DNA of 64,000 bases from Massilia sp. erpn (lineage in GTDB: Bacteria; Pseudomonadota; Gammaproteobacteria; Burkholderiales; Burkholderiaceae_D), in contig NZ_CP053748.1 in NCBI RefSeq assembly GCF_024400215.1, forward strand, positions 4,092,001 through 4,156,000, given 5' to 3'. The first letter of the stretch is position 1, and the number at the start of each line of letters is the position of its first letter. A program made the translations under genes and the position numbers. The notes beneath the pieces were generated by a model. It was not told where the DNA came from and did no database searches. It was given only the letters and a program-made list of their open reading frames with translations. Positions 42,820 to 50,946 of the stretch are shown one piece after another.

Positions 42820-43823
42820 ACATGCTATATATAGGTTCGATGCTTCTCGGTTTGATACTCTTATCGTACGCAATCTTTTCATATGAAGATGAAGAGCGTC
42901 GTGTTCAGGTGTGGTTCGATGACGCTTTGGTTCGGACATGGATATATCTAGAGGACTCCAGTCGTAAGGTATCAGGTAAGCTCTATCTTATTCTTAAACA
43001 ACTTCTTGGATACACAAATCGCATCTTCGATGAAATATTTGGTTATTGCCTATTCTCACGAAGGACGCTAGTTACAACGGCAGCGCTCGCGTCTGCGGTG
43101 GCTATCGTCTATATACCCCAAGGCTCTTCGCTTCCTGCTTGGCAAAGGCTCGTTTTAGTCTTTTCCATAATATTAGTTTTATTTTTAAAAAATAAACAAA
43201 CTGCGACGATCGCTCAACTTATTCTGCTTGCCCTGCTCGCGACAGCATATGTATTTCAAGCCGTAGCCTCAGACCAAGCAGAGCCTTTTTTTTCGAAGGA
43301 GGTTGAGGAGCTGATAGGGCGTATGCCGGGAATACTATTTGGGTTGATACTGGGGTTTACACAGGCGTTCTTGTCGATAGCACTCTTTAGAAAGATATTC
43401 CGCATAGCTGCTCAACAACCCAGGCTCATGCTGGCGGTAATCTATCAGACAGCACCCGCAATATTGGCGCCCCTCCTGTCAATCGCACTTTTCTTCCTCA
43501 TCCGCATTAGCGCTTGGGCGGTGGGGCATAGCGGCTGGGGCTCTCTACATCAAGTCTTACAGTTCATCGTAGCAAGCGACCTAATTCTTGATCTGAGCAT
43601 GCTTCAGATATTTTCCTCCATTCCAGTCGTTGTGCTGTCAATTGCAGCATCAACCGGCGCACTTACATCGGCCATCCTGCCGCGAAGCATCTATTCCGCC
43701 ATAAAGCTGAGATCACTCTCCAATCGTAAATCAATAGTTGCACTAGGCATCGGATTAGTAGTGTTTGGAAGCCAACCCTTGGGCATGTTCCTAAAGAGCA
43801 TCATATCAGCGCTTGGGGCCTAA
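42816..43823 (+). CDS. hypothetical polytopic membrane protein in a lower-GC patch
   Basis: This 335-residue protein has about seven TM segments (first at residues 4-22; others near 85-100, 110-125, 130-150, 175-195, 215-240 and a late one at 310-330). No family is recognised. Codon use is much more AT-rich than the neighbours (many att, tta, aaa codons), and a transposase remnant lies just upstream, so it was probably acquired by transfer. GGAG before the ATG supports the start. Confidence 0.6.
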   Translation: MNMLYIGSMLLGLILLSYAIFSYEDEERRVQVWFDDALVRTWIYLEDSSRKVSGKLYLILKQLLGYTNRIFDEIFGYCLFSRRTLVTTAALASAVAIVYIPQGSSLPAWQRLVLVFSIILVLFLKNKQTATIAQLILLALLATAYVFQAVASDQAEPFFSKEVEELIGRMPGILFGLILGFTQAFLSIALFRKIFRIAAQQPRLMLAVIYQTAPAILAPLLSIALFFLIRISAWAVGHSGWGSLHQVLQFIVASDLILDLSMLQIFSSIPVVVLSIAASTGALTSAILPRSIYSAIKLRSLSNRKSIVALGIGLVVFGSQPLGMFLKSIISALGA

Positions 43824-43996
43824 CATGCCGTTCGCCGGATCAAGAGTGGTAAGGCGTGCTGGTACTATAGGGCCGCCTCTGATGACAAACATTGAGCGAC
43901 AGCTTTGTAGAACTGTAGGCGTCCGCAACGGGGCTGATGTCGCCGGTCGCTAGACATCGGATACCGAATCAGGTCATGAGTTACTGTCTTTAGAAT

Positions 43997-44030
43997 AGCC
44001 GCGAAGCCTGACTAGGCATCGCGGGCTTAT
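43997..44030. terminator. hairpin between the membrane protein gene and nrdG
   Basis: AGCCGCGAAGCCT-GACT-AGGCATCGCGGGCT is an imperfect long hairpin between two convergent genes. The short T-run (TTATT) makes it a modest terminator. The rest of the gap at 43824-44043 shows nothing recognisable. Confidence 0.5.
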
Positions 44031-44043
44031 TGCATGGTCCCCT

Positions 44044-44802
44044 CTACGCGGCGCCACGCCACTGGAAGCGCTCGAACAGCGGCGCAATGCGGCGCAGCAG
44101 ATCGGTGCCAGGATAGCCGGGCAGGGCGCTGGCGTTCAGTGCCGCGTCGCCGCAGCCTTCCTGGCGAAACTCCTGCAGCACGAAATTGCGCACACCCATG
44201 CTGGCCAGGTCGAAAGCCAGTTCGTAGATCTGTTCGGGCAGCAGCAGTTGGGGATGGACGGTGGTGCGGCATTCGTAATCGACGCCGCTGGCGATAATGC
44301 GGCGCGCGCAGTCCCAGGCGGCCGAGCCGCTGCCCGGTACGCCCGTGATGCCGGGATACAGACGTTCATTGGCCTTGATGTCGAAGCCTACCCAATCGAG
44401 CATCGGCAGGATCTGCGCCAGCCGCTGCGGATAGATGCAGGCCGTGTGCAGGCCGACCGCGTAGCCGAGGCCTTTGACTTCGGCGATCGCCGCCTCCAGG
44501 GCCGGGTCGATGGTCGGCTCGCCGCCGCTGAACACCACGCCGTCCAGCAAGCCCTTGCGCCGCTCCAGCAATTCCAATACTTCCTGCCAGGCGATCGCCG
44601 ATTGCTCGGGGCGGCGCTGCAGCTCGGGATTGTGGCAGTAGCCGCAGCGCCAGGGGCAGCCGTGCACAAAGACCGCCATCGCCAGCTTGCCGGGGAAGTC
44701 GGTCGCGGTGAACGGCGTGACGCCGCCCACCTTTAGCGCATTGGCCGAGCGTTCAGCTGCGGCAGGCGGCTGCACGGGATTCACGGAAGTATTTGCGTTC
44801 AT
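44044..44802 (-). CDS. nrdG: anaerobic ribonucleotide reductase activating protein
   Basis: This 252-residue radical SAM enzyme has CPWRCGYCHNPEL (CxxxCxxC), VVFSGGEPT and WVGFDIKAN. It generates the glycyl radical of class III ribonucleotide reductase. ATG 44802 is chosen; a GTG at 44811 is possible. It overlaps the gene for the separate glycyl-radical domain, its expected target. Confidence 0.93.
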   Translation of the reverse strand: MNANTSVNPVQPPAAAERSANALKVGGVTPFTATDFPGKLAMAVFVHGCPWRCGYCHNPELQRRPEQSAIAWQEVLELLERRKGLLDGVVFSGGEPTIDPALEAAIAEVKGLGYAVGLHTACIYPQRLAQILPMLDWVGFDIKANERLYPGITGVPGSGSAAWDCARRIIASGVDYECRTTVHPQLLLPEQIYELAFDLASMGVRNFVLQEFRQEGCGDAALNASALPGYPGTDLLRRIAPLFERFQWRGAA

Positions 44803-44950
44803 GGAACTCACCCTTCTTACCCGTGTTGAACGAAGAGACCGGACGATGGTAGCCCATCACGCGGGTCCAGATTTCGCAGGGCTGTCGCTCGGCGTCGCTC
44901 AGGGTGACAGCGGCGTTGGCAAGATGGGTGGCCTGGCTCAGATCGGTCAT
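44753..44950 (-). CDS. separate glycyl-radical domain of anaerobic ribonucleotide reductase
   Basis: This 65-residue protein is preceded by an AAGGAG Shine-Dalgarno. It contains EIWTRVMGYHRPVSSFNTGK and EFHERKYF, which match the glycyl-radical C-terminus of class III NrdD (RV.GY.RPV..WN.GK..E). The main nrdD gene upstream ends at its zinc site and lacks this motif, so the radical glycine is supplied in trans by this peptide. It overlaps nrdG. Confidence 0.8.
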   Translation of the reverse strand: MTDLSQATHLANAAVTLSDAERQPCEIWTRVMGYHRPVSSFNTGKKGEFHERKYFRESRAAACRS

Positions 44951-44975
44951 GATTTCTCCTTCGGTGGTTTCAAGG

Positions 44976-46988
44976 TTAGGCAGCTTCACGCTGCTTGCGG
45001 GCGAGCAGTTCTGCATCGCATTTCGGACAATACTGGTGCTTGCCGCTCAAGTAGCCGTGTTTCGGGCAGATCGAGAAGGTCGGCGTCACCGTGATATAGG
45101 GCAGGCCAAAGCGTTCCAGCGAACGGCGCACCAGCGAGCTGCAAGCCTGGGAGGTGGACAGCGCCTCGGTCATATACAGGTGCAGCACGGTGCCACCGGT
45201 GTATTTGCGCTGCAGCTCGTCCTGCTGTTCCAGTGCCTCGAACGGGTCGTCGGTAAAGCCGACCGGCAGCTGCGAGGAGTTGGTGTAGTAAGGCATGTCC
45301 ACCGTGCCGGCCTGCAGGATGTCCGGGAAGCGCTTGCGGTCTTCGCGGGCAAAGCGGTAGGTCGTGCCTTCGGCCGGTGTGGCTTCCAGGTTGTACATAT
45401 GGCCGGTTTCGTCCTGGTACTCCAGCATGCGGGCGCGCACATGGTCGAGCAGGCGGATGGCCAGAGCACGGCCTTCCGTCGTGGTGATGTCGTCCTGGTC
45501 GCCGCTGAAGTTGCGGATCATCTCGTTGATGCCGTTCACGCCCAGCGTCGAGAAGTGGTTGCGCAGCGTGCCCAGATAGCGCTTGGTATAGGGGAAGAGG
45601 CCATTGTCCATATGGCGCTGGATCACCTTGCGCTTGATTTCCAGGCTGACCTTGCCCAACTCCATCAGGCGGTCGAGGGCGGCCAGCAGGCCCGCTTCGT
45701 CGCCCTTGTGCAGATAGCCCAGGCGCGCGCAGTTGACCGTGACCACGCCGAGGGAGCCGGTCTGCTCGGCCGAGCCAAACAGGCCGTTGCCGCGTTTCAG
45801 CAGCTCGCGCAGATCGAGCTGCAGGCGGCAGCACATGGAGCGGATCATGTTCGGCTTGAGTTCCGAATTGATGAAGTTCTGGAAGTAGGGCAGGCCGTAG
45901 CGCGCCGTCATCTCGAACAGCAGTTCGGCGTTGGGGCTGGTCCAGTCGAAGTCCGGCGTGATGTTATAGGTCGGGATGGGGAAGGTGAAGGCGCGGCCCT
46001 TGGCGTCGCCGGCCATCATCACTTCGATGTAGGCGCGGTTGATCATGTCCATCTCGGTCTGCAGGTCGCCGTAGCTGAACGGCATTTCCTGGCCGGCGAT
46101 GAGGGGGATCTGTTCGCGCAGGTCTTCCGGGCAGACCCAGTCGAAGGTCAGGTTGGTGAACGGGGTCTGGGTGCCCCAGCGCGACGGCACGTTCAGGTTG
46201 TAGATGAGCTCCTGCATATACTGGCGCACCGCAGTGTAGTCCAGATTATCCTTGCGGATGTAAGGCGCCATATAGGTGTCGAAAGAGCTGAAGGCTTGCG
46301 CGCCGGCCCATTCGTTCTGCAGCGTGCCGAGGAAGTTGACGATCTGGCCGACGGCGCTCGACATATGCTTTGCGGGGCCGGCTTCGACCTTGCCCGGCAC
46401 GCCGTTCAAGCCTTCGTTGAGCAGGGTGCGCAGCGACCAGCCGGCACAATAGCCGGCCAGCATATCGAGGTCGTGGATGTGGATGTCGGCTTCGCGGTGG
46501 GCCTGGCCCACTTCCGGCGGATAGACGTGGTTCAGCCAGTAGTTGGCAATGACCTTGCCCGACACGTTCAGGATCAGGCCACCGAGCGAGTAGCCCTGGT
46601 TGGCGTTGGCGTTGACGCGCCAGTCCTGCTGGTTGAGGTATTCGTTGATCGAGGATTCCACGTCCACCAGGGATTTGCGGTCCTGACGCAGCTTGCTGTG
46701 CTGCTCGCGGTAGACGACGTAGGCGCGCAGGGTCTTGCGGTGGCCGGCGTCATACAGGACGCTTTCGACGATGTCCTGCACCTGCTCCACGCTCATGCGC
46801 GAAGGCGTCAGGGTCGCGGCGCGCAGCAGCACTTGCTGGCACAGGATTTCCGCTTCGTCGGCATTGAACTCGCCGCTGGCCTGGCCGGCACTGCGCAGGG
46901 CGGCGGTGATCTTGGCAGCGTCGAACGCTTCGCTGCGGCCGTCGCGCTTGATGATGTTGCTCGTAATCTGTACCACGTCGGTAGCCAT
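44976..46988 (-). CDS. nrdD: anaerobic ribonucleoside-triphosphate reductase, catalytic subunit lacking the glycyl-radical domain
   Basis: This 670-residue protein has an N-terminal ATP-cone (VVQITSNIIKRDGRSEAFD), a long class III catalytic barrel (DIHIHDLDMLAGYCAGW; NLNVPSRWGTQTPFTNLTFD), and a C-terminal zinc site CPKHGYLSG..YCPKCD. It reduces ribonucleotides to deoxyribonucleotides without oxygen. The usual RV.GY motif after the zinc site is missing here and is encoded by the next small gene. ATG 46988 has GGAGAG upstream. Confidence 0.93.
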   Translation of the reverse strand: MATDVVQITSNIIKRDGRSEAFDAAKITAALRSAGQASGEFNADEAEILCQQVLLRAATLTPSRMSVEQVQDIVESVLYDAGHRKTLRAYVVYREQHSKLRQDRKSLVDVESSINEYLNQQDWRVNANANQGYSLGGLILNVSGKVIANYWLNHVYPPEVGQAHREADIHIHDLDMLAGYCAGWSLRTLLNEGLNGVPGKVEAGPAKHMSSAVGQIVNFLGTLQNEWAGAQAFSSFDTYMAPYIRKDNLDYTAVRQYMQELIYNLNVPSRWGTQTPFTNLTFDWVCPEDLREQIPLIAGQEMPFSYGDLQTEMDMINRAYIEVMMAGDAKGRAFTFPIPTYNITPDFDWTSPNAELLFEMTARYGLPYFQNFINSELKPNMIRSMCCRLQLDLRELLKRGNGLFGSAEQTGSLGVVTVNCARLGYLHKGDEAGLLAALDRLMELGKVSLEIKRKVIQRHMDNGLFPYTKRYLGTLRNHFSTLGVNGINEMIRNFSGDQDDITTTEGRALAIRLLDHVRARMLEYQDETGHMYNLEATPAEGTTYRFAREDRKRFPDILQAGTVDMPYYTNSSQLPVGFTDDPFEALEQQDELQRKYTGGTVLHLYMTEALSTSQACSSLVRRSLERFGLPYITVTPTFSICPKHGYLSGKHQYCPKCDAELLARKQREAA

Positions 46989-47083
46989 AATCTCTCCGTA
47001 AAACACTAGATTTAGTGTATGCGTAGAGATTAATGGCTAAATATGGCGTGGTCAAAGCTAAACTGTTGCGGGATTGAAAATCC

Positions 47084-47097
47084 TTGATTCAAGTCAA
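47084..47097 (-). promoter_or_regulatory. FNR/DNR-type box upstream of nrdD
   Basis: TTGATTCAAGTCAA fits TTGAT-N4-ATCAA with one mismatch. It overlaps the stop codon of the SCO gene and lies 95 bases before the nrdD start. Confidence 0.65.
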
Positions 47098-47703
47098 TTT
47101 CAGCGCCTTGCGCGTCGCGCGCAGCAGTTCCGGGTCGGGCGAGACGTCCAGCGCCGTGCTGTAAGCCACCACCAGGCCTTGCGGATCGAGCAGGGAGATG
47201 CGGTTGCTATGGTTGATATCGCCGCCGCCCAGCACGCGGAACTTCACGTTCAAAGCTGCCGCCACGGCGCGCGTCGTGATCTCGTCCTTGGCTACGGCCA
47301 GGCGGTAGATGGCCGGGTCCAGCTTGTGCGTGCGGCTCAGGTTCGCCAGCGTGGGCGGCGCGTCGCGCATGGAATCGAGGCTGACCATCAGCACGCCTAG
47401 TTTGCCGGACGGCGCCTTCAAGCTTGCAATCGTCTGGCGCAGATTTTCAATGATGATGGGGCAGGCTGTATTGCAGTCGCCGTAGAACATGGTGGCCAGC
47501 AGATGGCGGCCCGCCATATCGGCCAGGCGGAAACGCTTGCCATCCTGGTCGGTCAGTTGGGCGTCCAGCCGGTAAAGGGAATCGCCCGGCAGCGAGTTGG
47601 CGAAACCGGGCAGGGAAAAAGCGCCGGCCAGCGAGGGCAGGCCAAGACCGCCGCCCAAAGCCAGGGCGGCGCTGGCGGCGTGCAGGAAATCGCGTCTTTG
47701 CAT
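47089..47703 (-). CDS. SCO1/SenC-family copper-binding thioredoxin-like protein
   Basis: This 204-residue protein has a Tat-like signal (QRRDFLHAASAALALGG), a CxxxC motif in GDCNTACPI, and a distal His in GDINHSNRIS, as required for copper binding by Sco proteins. It is the third gene after nirK and nirV, so it probably delivers copper to, or maintains reduced cysteines in, NirK. ATG 47703 has an AGGAG Shine-Dalgarno. Confidence 0.88.
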   Translation of the reverse strand: MQRRDFLHAASAALALGGGLGLPSLAGAFSLPGFANSLPGDSLYRLDAQLTDQDGKRFRLADMAGRHLLATMFYGDCNTACPIIIENLRQTIASLKAPSGKLGVLMVSLDSMRDAPPTLANLSRTHKLDPAIYRLAVAKDEITTRAVAAALNVKFRVLGGGDINHSNRISLLDPQGLVVAYSTALDVSPDPELLRATRKALKLT

Positions 47704-47730
47704 GATATCTACTCCTTTTTGCTTCAAGCT

Positions 47731-48594
47731 TTACTGTGCGTCGGCGGTCTGGGGCTGGGGCGCGACGTCGCGCGCGCAGCGGAAGCCCATATTCGCGCCA
47801 TGCTGCTTGCTCTCCATCGCGGCCAGCAGGGCCAGGCGCATCAGGATGGCGTAATTGCGGCGGTCGGCCAGCGAGACGGCGGCGCCACCGCAGAACTCCA
47901 TGGTCTTCTGCTCGCCCTTGGCGCGGCTGTCGGCGTTGACGAACAGGCCGCTGAAATCGTCCACCCATTCCCAGATCAGGCCATGCAGGTTGTGGATGCC
48001 GTACAGATTGGCCTCGTCCATTCCGATCGCGCCGGGGCGCACATTGCCCGGCCGCTCGTACCAGCTCAGGATCTTCAGCAGCCACTCATCGTCTTCGCGC
48101 GCGTCGGCGCGGGTGGCGCTGGCGGCGGCGGCGAATTCCCATTCATACCAGCGCGGCAGACGGCCGCCTTCGGCCTCGCAGAAAGCGCGCGCGGCATACC
48201 AGCTGACCTGGGTGACGGGGGAGTTGGCTTGCAGGGGCGCGCTGTCCATATCGCCCTGCCATGCGGCGAGGTAGCCGGGAGCGGCGAACAGACCGGGGAT
48301 CTGGCCGCGCTGCCATTCGGGATGGCTGGCCAGGAAATGACGGAATTCTTCCACGCTGACGGGAGTGGCCCGCAGCAGGAAGGGGGCGACGGTAGCCGGG
48401 GCATCCACGCCATCGGCCGGCAGCACGCTGCGCAGCGAACCGCCGGGCACTTTGCGGTAGCTGGCGGCGGGCGTGGCGCTCAGGGCGCCATCGTCCGCCG
48501 CCGCGGCCACCGCGCCGGCTGGTGCAAGCAACTGCACCAGCAGCACGGCGGCGCTGCCCAGCCCGCGCAGAAGGGAACCGCGCGGGGTGGCCAT
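47731..48594 (-). CDS. nirV: NirV, formylglycine-generating-enzyme-like protein
   Basis: This 287-residue exported protein of the SUMF1/FGE-sulfatase fold has a signal peptide (about residues 8-31), VPGGSLR, PVTQVSWYAARAFCEAEGGRLPRWYEWEFAA and a C-terminal GFRCARD. Genes of this type follow nirK in many denitrifiers. The exact role in nitrite reductase is not established. The ATG overlaps the nirK stop (TAATG). Confidence 0.9.
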   Translation of the reverse strand: MATPRGSLLRGLGSAAVLLVQLLAPAGAVAAAADDGALSATPAASYRKVPGGSLRSVLPADGVDAPATVAPFLLRATPVSVEEFRHFLASHPEWQRGQIPGLFAAPGYLAAWQGDMDSAPLQANSPVTQVSWYAARAFCEAEGGRLPRWYEWEFAAAASATRADAREDDEWLLKILSWYERPGNVRPGAIGMDEANLYGIHNLHGLIWEWVDDFSGLFVNADSRAKGEQKTMEFCGGAAVSLADRRNYAILMRLALLAAMESKQHGANMGFRCARDVAPQPQTADAQ

Positions 48595-50045
48595 TATTGC
48601 ACCTTGGCTTTGCGTTGGGTGCGCACCTGGTCGGCCGTTGCCACGTCTTTGCCGCGGTTCATGCCGACGCTGATGTAGTTGATGACCGAAGCCACATCTT
48701 CATCGTTCAGGTCCTGCGGCGGCATCACGCCGTTATAGCGCTTGCCGTTGACTACCAGCTCGCCGCTGCGGCCCTGGCTGATGATGGCGGCCAGTTCATC
48801 CGGACGCTGTTGCACGAAGTCCGAATTTGCCAGCGGTGGGAAGACGCCGTCCACGCCCTTGCCGTCAGCCTGGTGGCAGGCGGCGCAGTTAGCTTCGTAC
48901 ACGGCCTTGCCGCGCGCGTGCTGCTGCGGTTTGGCGGCGGCCGAAGCGGGAGCTGCTGCCGCAGGCTTGGCTGCTTGCGGGGCTGGCTTGGCTGCCGGCT
49001 CGGTCTTGTTCACGGTGCTGTCGGTCAGTGGGCGTTTCACGCTTGGGCCGAAGACTTCGGGACGATCAGGACCTGTCACTTTCAGCAGGCCGATGGCGCC
49101 TTTGTGGAAGGCGCGGCTCAGCGAGTGGTCGACCAGGGTCAGGTTGCCAGGCACCTTGGTTTTGAACTCGGCGATGGTTGCGCCGCCGGCAGGCACCATG
49201 GTGGTCTGCACGTTTTCCTGGAAGTTCTTGCCGCCTTCCAGATACACCTTGTCGAAGATGGCGCCGATGATGTGGAAGCTCGACGTGATGTTCGGGCCGC
49301 CCACGCCGAAGAACATGCGGATCTTCTCGTCGGTATTGGCGGTCAGCGAGTTCTCGCCGGTCAGCGCGCCGTCGGCGCCGTTGAACAGCACATAGGTTGG
49401 CTTCTCGTCGATCGACTTCTGCATGTCGAAGGCTTGCAGGCCAGGCGCGCGGTAATTGCCGGCGGTGTAGAAGTCGCCCTGCATCACGTAGTACTCTTTG
49501 TCGACCGGCGCCATGCCTTCTTTCGGCTCGACCAGGATCATGCCGTACATGCCGTTGGCGATGTGCATGGCCACTGGCGCGGTGGCGCAGTGATAAACGT
49601 ACAGGCCTGGGTTCAGGGCTTTGAAGGTGAAGATGGCTTCATTGCCGGGAGCGATCAGGGTGCGCTCGGCGCCGCCGCCTGGGCCGGTCACGGCGTGCAG
49701 GTCGATATTGTGCGGCAGTTTGTTTTCGGCCAGGTTCTTCAGGTGCAGTTCCACCGTGTCGCCTTCGCGCACGCGGATCATTTTGCCCGGAACGGTGCCG
49801 CCGAAGGTCCAGAAGGTGTACTTGGTGCCGGGAGCGATTTCTTTTTCAAACTCTTCCACGGTCATGTGGACCACGACGCGGGCTGGCGTTTTGCGGGTGA
49901 TGCGTGGCGGGACTTTAGGTGGCGCTACCAGTTCATGTTGAACGATTGGCAGCTCAGGTGCTGCCTGGACAGCGATGGGCGCCATCGCAAAGGCGCCAGC
50001 CAGGCATGCGAACATTGCAGGAGCGATACCGTATTTCTTCTTCAT
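48594..50045 (-). CDS. nirK: copper nitrite reductase with C-terminal cytochrome c domain
   Basis: This 483-residue periplasmic enzyme reduces nitrite to NO. A signal peptide ends near VQA (residue 28). Cupredoxin domain 1 has LPHNIDLHAVTG and YHCATAPVAMH (type 1 and type 2 copper ligands); domain 2 has SSFHIIGAIFDKVY and HSLSRAFHKGA. A Pro/Ala linker (about 355-390) leads to a class I cytochrome domain with CAACH and a Met ligand in NGVMPPQ. The tethered haem probably donates electrons directly. ATG 50045 has an AAGGTGAG Shine-Dalgarno. Confidence 0.96.
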   Translation of the reverse strand: MKKKYGIAPAMFACLAGAFAMAPIAVQAAPELPIVQHELVAPPKVPPRITRKTPARVVVHMTVEEFEKEIAPGTKYTFWTFGGTVPGKMIRVREGDTVELHLKNLAENKLPHNIDLHAVTGPGGGAERTLIAPGNEAIFTFKALNPGLYVYHCATAPVAMHIANGMYGMILVEPKEGMAPVDKEYYVMQGDFYTAGNYRAPGLQAFDMQKSIDEKPTYVLFNGADGALTGENSLTANTDEKIRMFFGVGGPNITSSFHIIGAIFDKVYLEGGKNFQENVQTTMVPAGGATIAEFKTKVPGNLTLVDHSLSRAFHKGAIGLLKVTGPDRPEVFGPSVKRPLTDSTVNKTEPAAKPAPQAAKPAAAAPASAAAKPQQHARGKAVYEANCAACHQADGKGVDGVFPPLANSDFVQQRPDELAAIISQGRSGELVVNGKRYNGVMPPQDLNDEDVASVINYISVGMNRGKDVATADQVRTQRKAKVQ

Positions 50046-50160
50046 TTTCTTCTCACCTTCTAGTTTGGTTATGTCGACATCCAAAAGCACCTGATGTCGT
50101 TACCATCCTACGAGCGGGTGAGAAGCCCAGCCATGATCTAAGTTAGGGATTCTTGGGGAT

Positions 50161-50541
50161 TCAAAGGAAGGGAAATGGCGTCTTCTTGACGGCAACTGCG
50201 GCGATATAGGCAAAAGTGACTAGGGCGCCAAACAGCGCCGCCACTCGGGCGGACTTGGTTTTGCCGCGTTTTATGGCCACCGTTCCGAGGCCGATATAGA
50301 CCAACAGAGCTAGTACTTTTGCGGTCAGCCATCCTTGCACGAAAGGGTACTGGGCGCTCATGAAAACCATGGTCAGGGCGCTGAGTAAGAGCAGGCTGTC
50401 GACGATATGCGGCGCCACCTTGACCCAGCGCTGCTGGAGCTTGGGCGAGTCGGCCAGCATCCAGCAGCCGCGCAAAAGAAAAAGGCTGCCGCTTAAGGCA
50501 GCGCAGCCCATGTGGATGTGTTTGAGGGTGTAGTAGTCCAT
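50161..50541 (-). CDS. SirB2-family small membrane protein
   Basis: This 126-residue protein has four hydrophobic segments and the SirB2 pattern YYTLKHIHMGCAALSGSLFLLR and APHIVDSLLLLSA. SirB2-like genes occur near norB and nirK in denitrifiers, but function is not known. It lies between nirK and DUF2249. Confidence 0.85.
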   Translation of the reverse strand: MDYYTLKHIHMGCAALSGSLFLLRGCWMLADSPKLQQRWVKVAPHIVDSLLLLSALTMVFMSAQYPFVQGWLTAKVLALLVYIGLGTVAIKRGKTKSARVAALFGALVTFAYIAAVAVKKTPFPFL

Positions 50542-50620
50542 CCCCGCAGCTTACCATCAAGCCCGCGAGGATGCGACGCTGGCGCGCTTAAGAAGCGCTT
50601 AGAAGAGGCTTAAAGATGGC

Positions 50621-50878
50621 TCAGGAAGCGATCAGGAAGTCGATGATGATTTCGCCCGGATTGCGCGAGACGTAAGAGATGCGCACATGCTCGCCGAAGT
50701 GCTGGTCGATCTGGTGCAGCAGAGGGATGGGATCATGGTCGTTACAGAAGCGCATTACCTCGCCCGGATTGAGCGCGTCGAGCGCGCCGAAGATGGCGGC
50801 ATGACGGAAGCGCTTGGCGATGCCGCGCGCGTCGAACGCGTAAATGCCGGCGGCGGTGGGCTGGGAACAATCGTGCAT
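50621..50878 (-). CDS. DUF2249 protein
   Basis: This 85-residue soluble protein begins MHDCSQPTAAGIYAFDARG, with MRFCNDHDPIPLLHQIDQHFG in the centre, typical of DUF2249 (also found fused to hemerythrin at 36905). It is cotranscribed with norZ upstream (gap 68 bases). A role in NO metabolism is inferred from recurrent context. ATG 50878 has GAGGAG upstream. Confidence 0.85.
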   Translation of the reverse strand: MHDCSQPTAAGIYAFDARGIAKRFRHAAIFGALDALNPGEVMRFCNDHDPIPLLHQIDQHFGEHVRISYVSRNPGEIIIDFLIAS

Positions 50879-50946
50879 GAAAAACTCCTCGATGAAAAAA
50901 AATGGGAACCCATGCGCGAACATGGATCCCCCTTGCTTAAATCAGA

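Noticed and set aside
44904..47009. 701-codon plus-strand frame opposite nrdD
   Set aside because: Antisense shadow of nrdD; low-complexity His/Gln/Val-rich translation without family features.
50046..50160. Possible FNR box (ATGATCTAAGTTAG region) upstream of nirK
   Set aside because: Only one half site resembles TTGAT; the other half does not fit, so it is not reported as a site.
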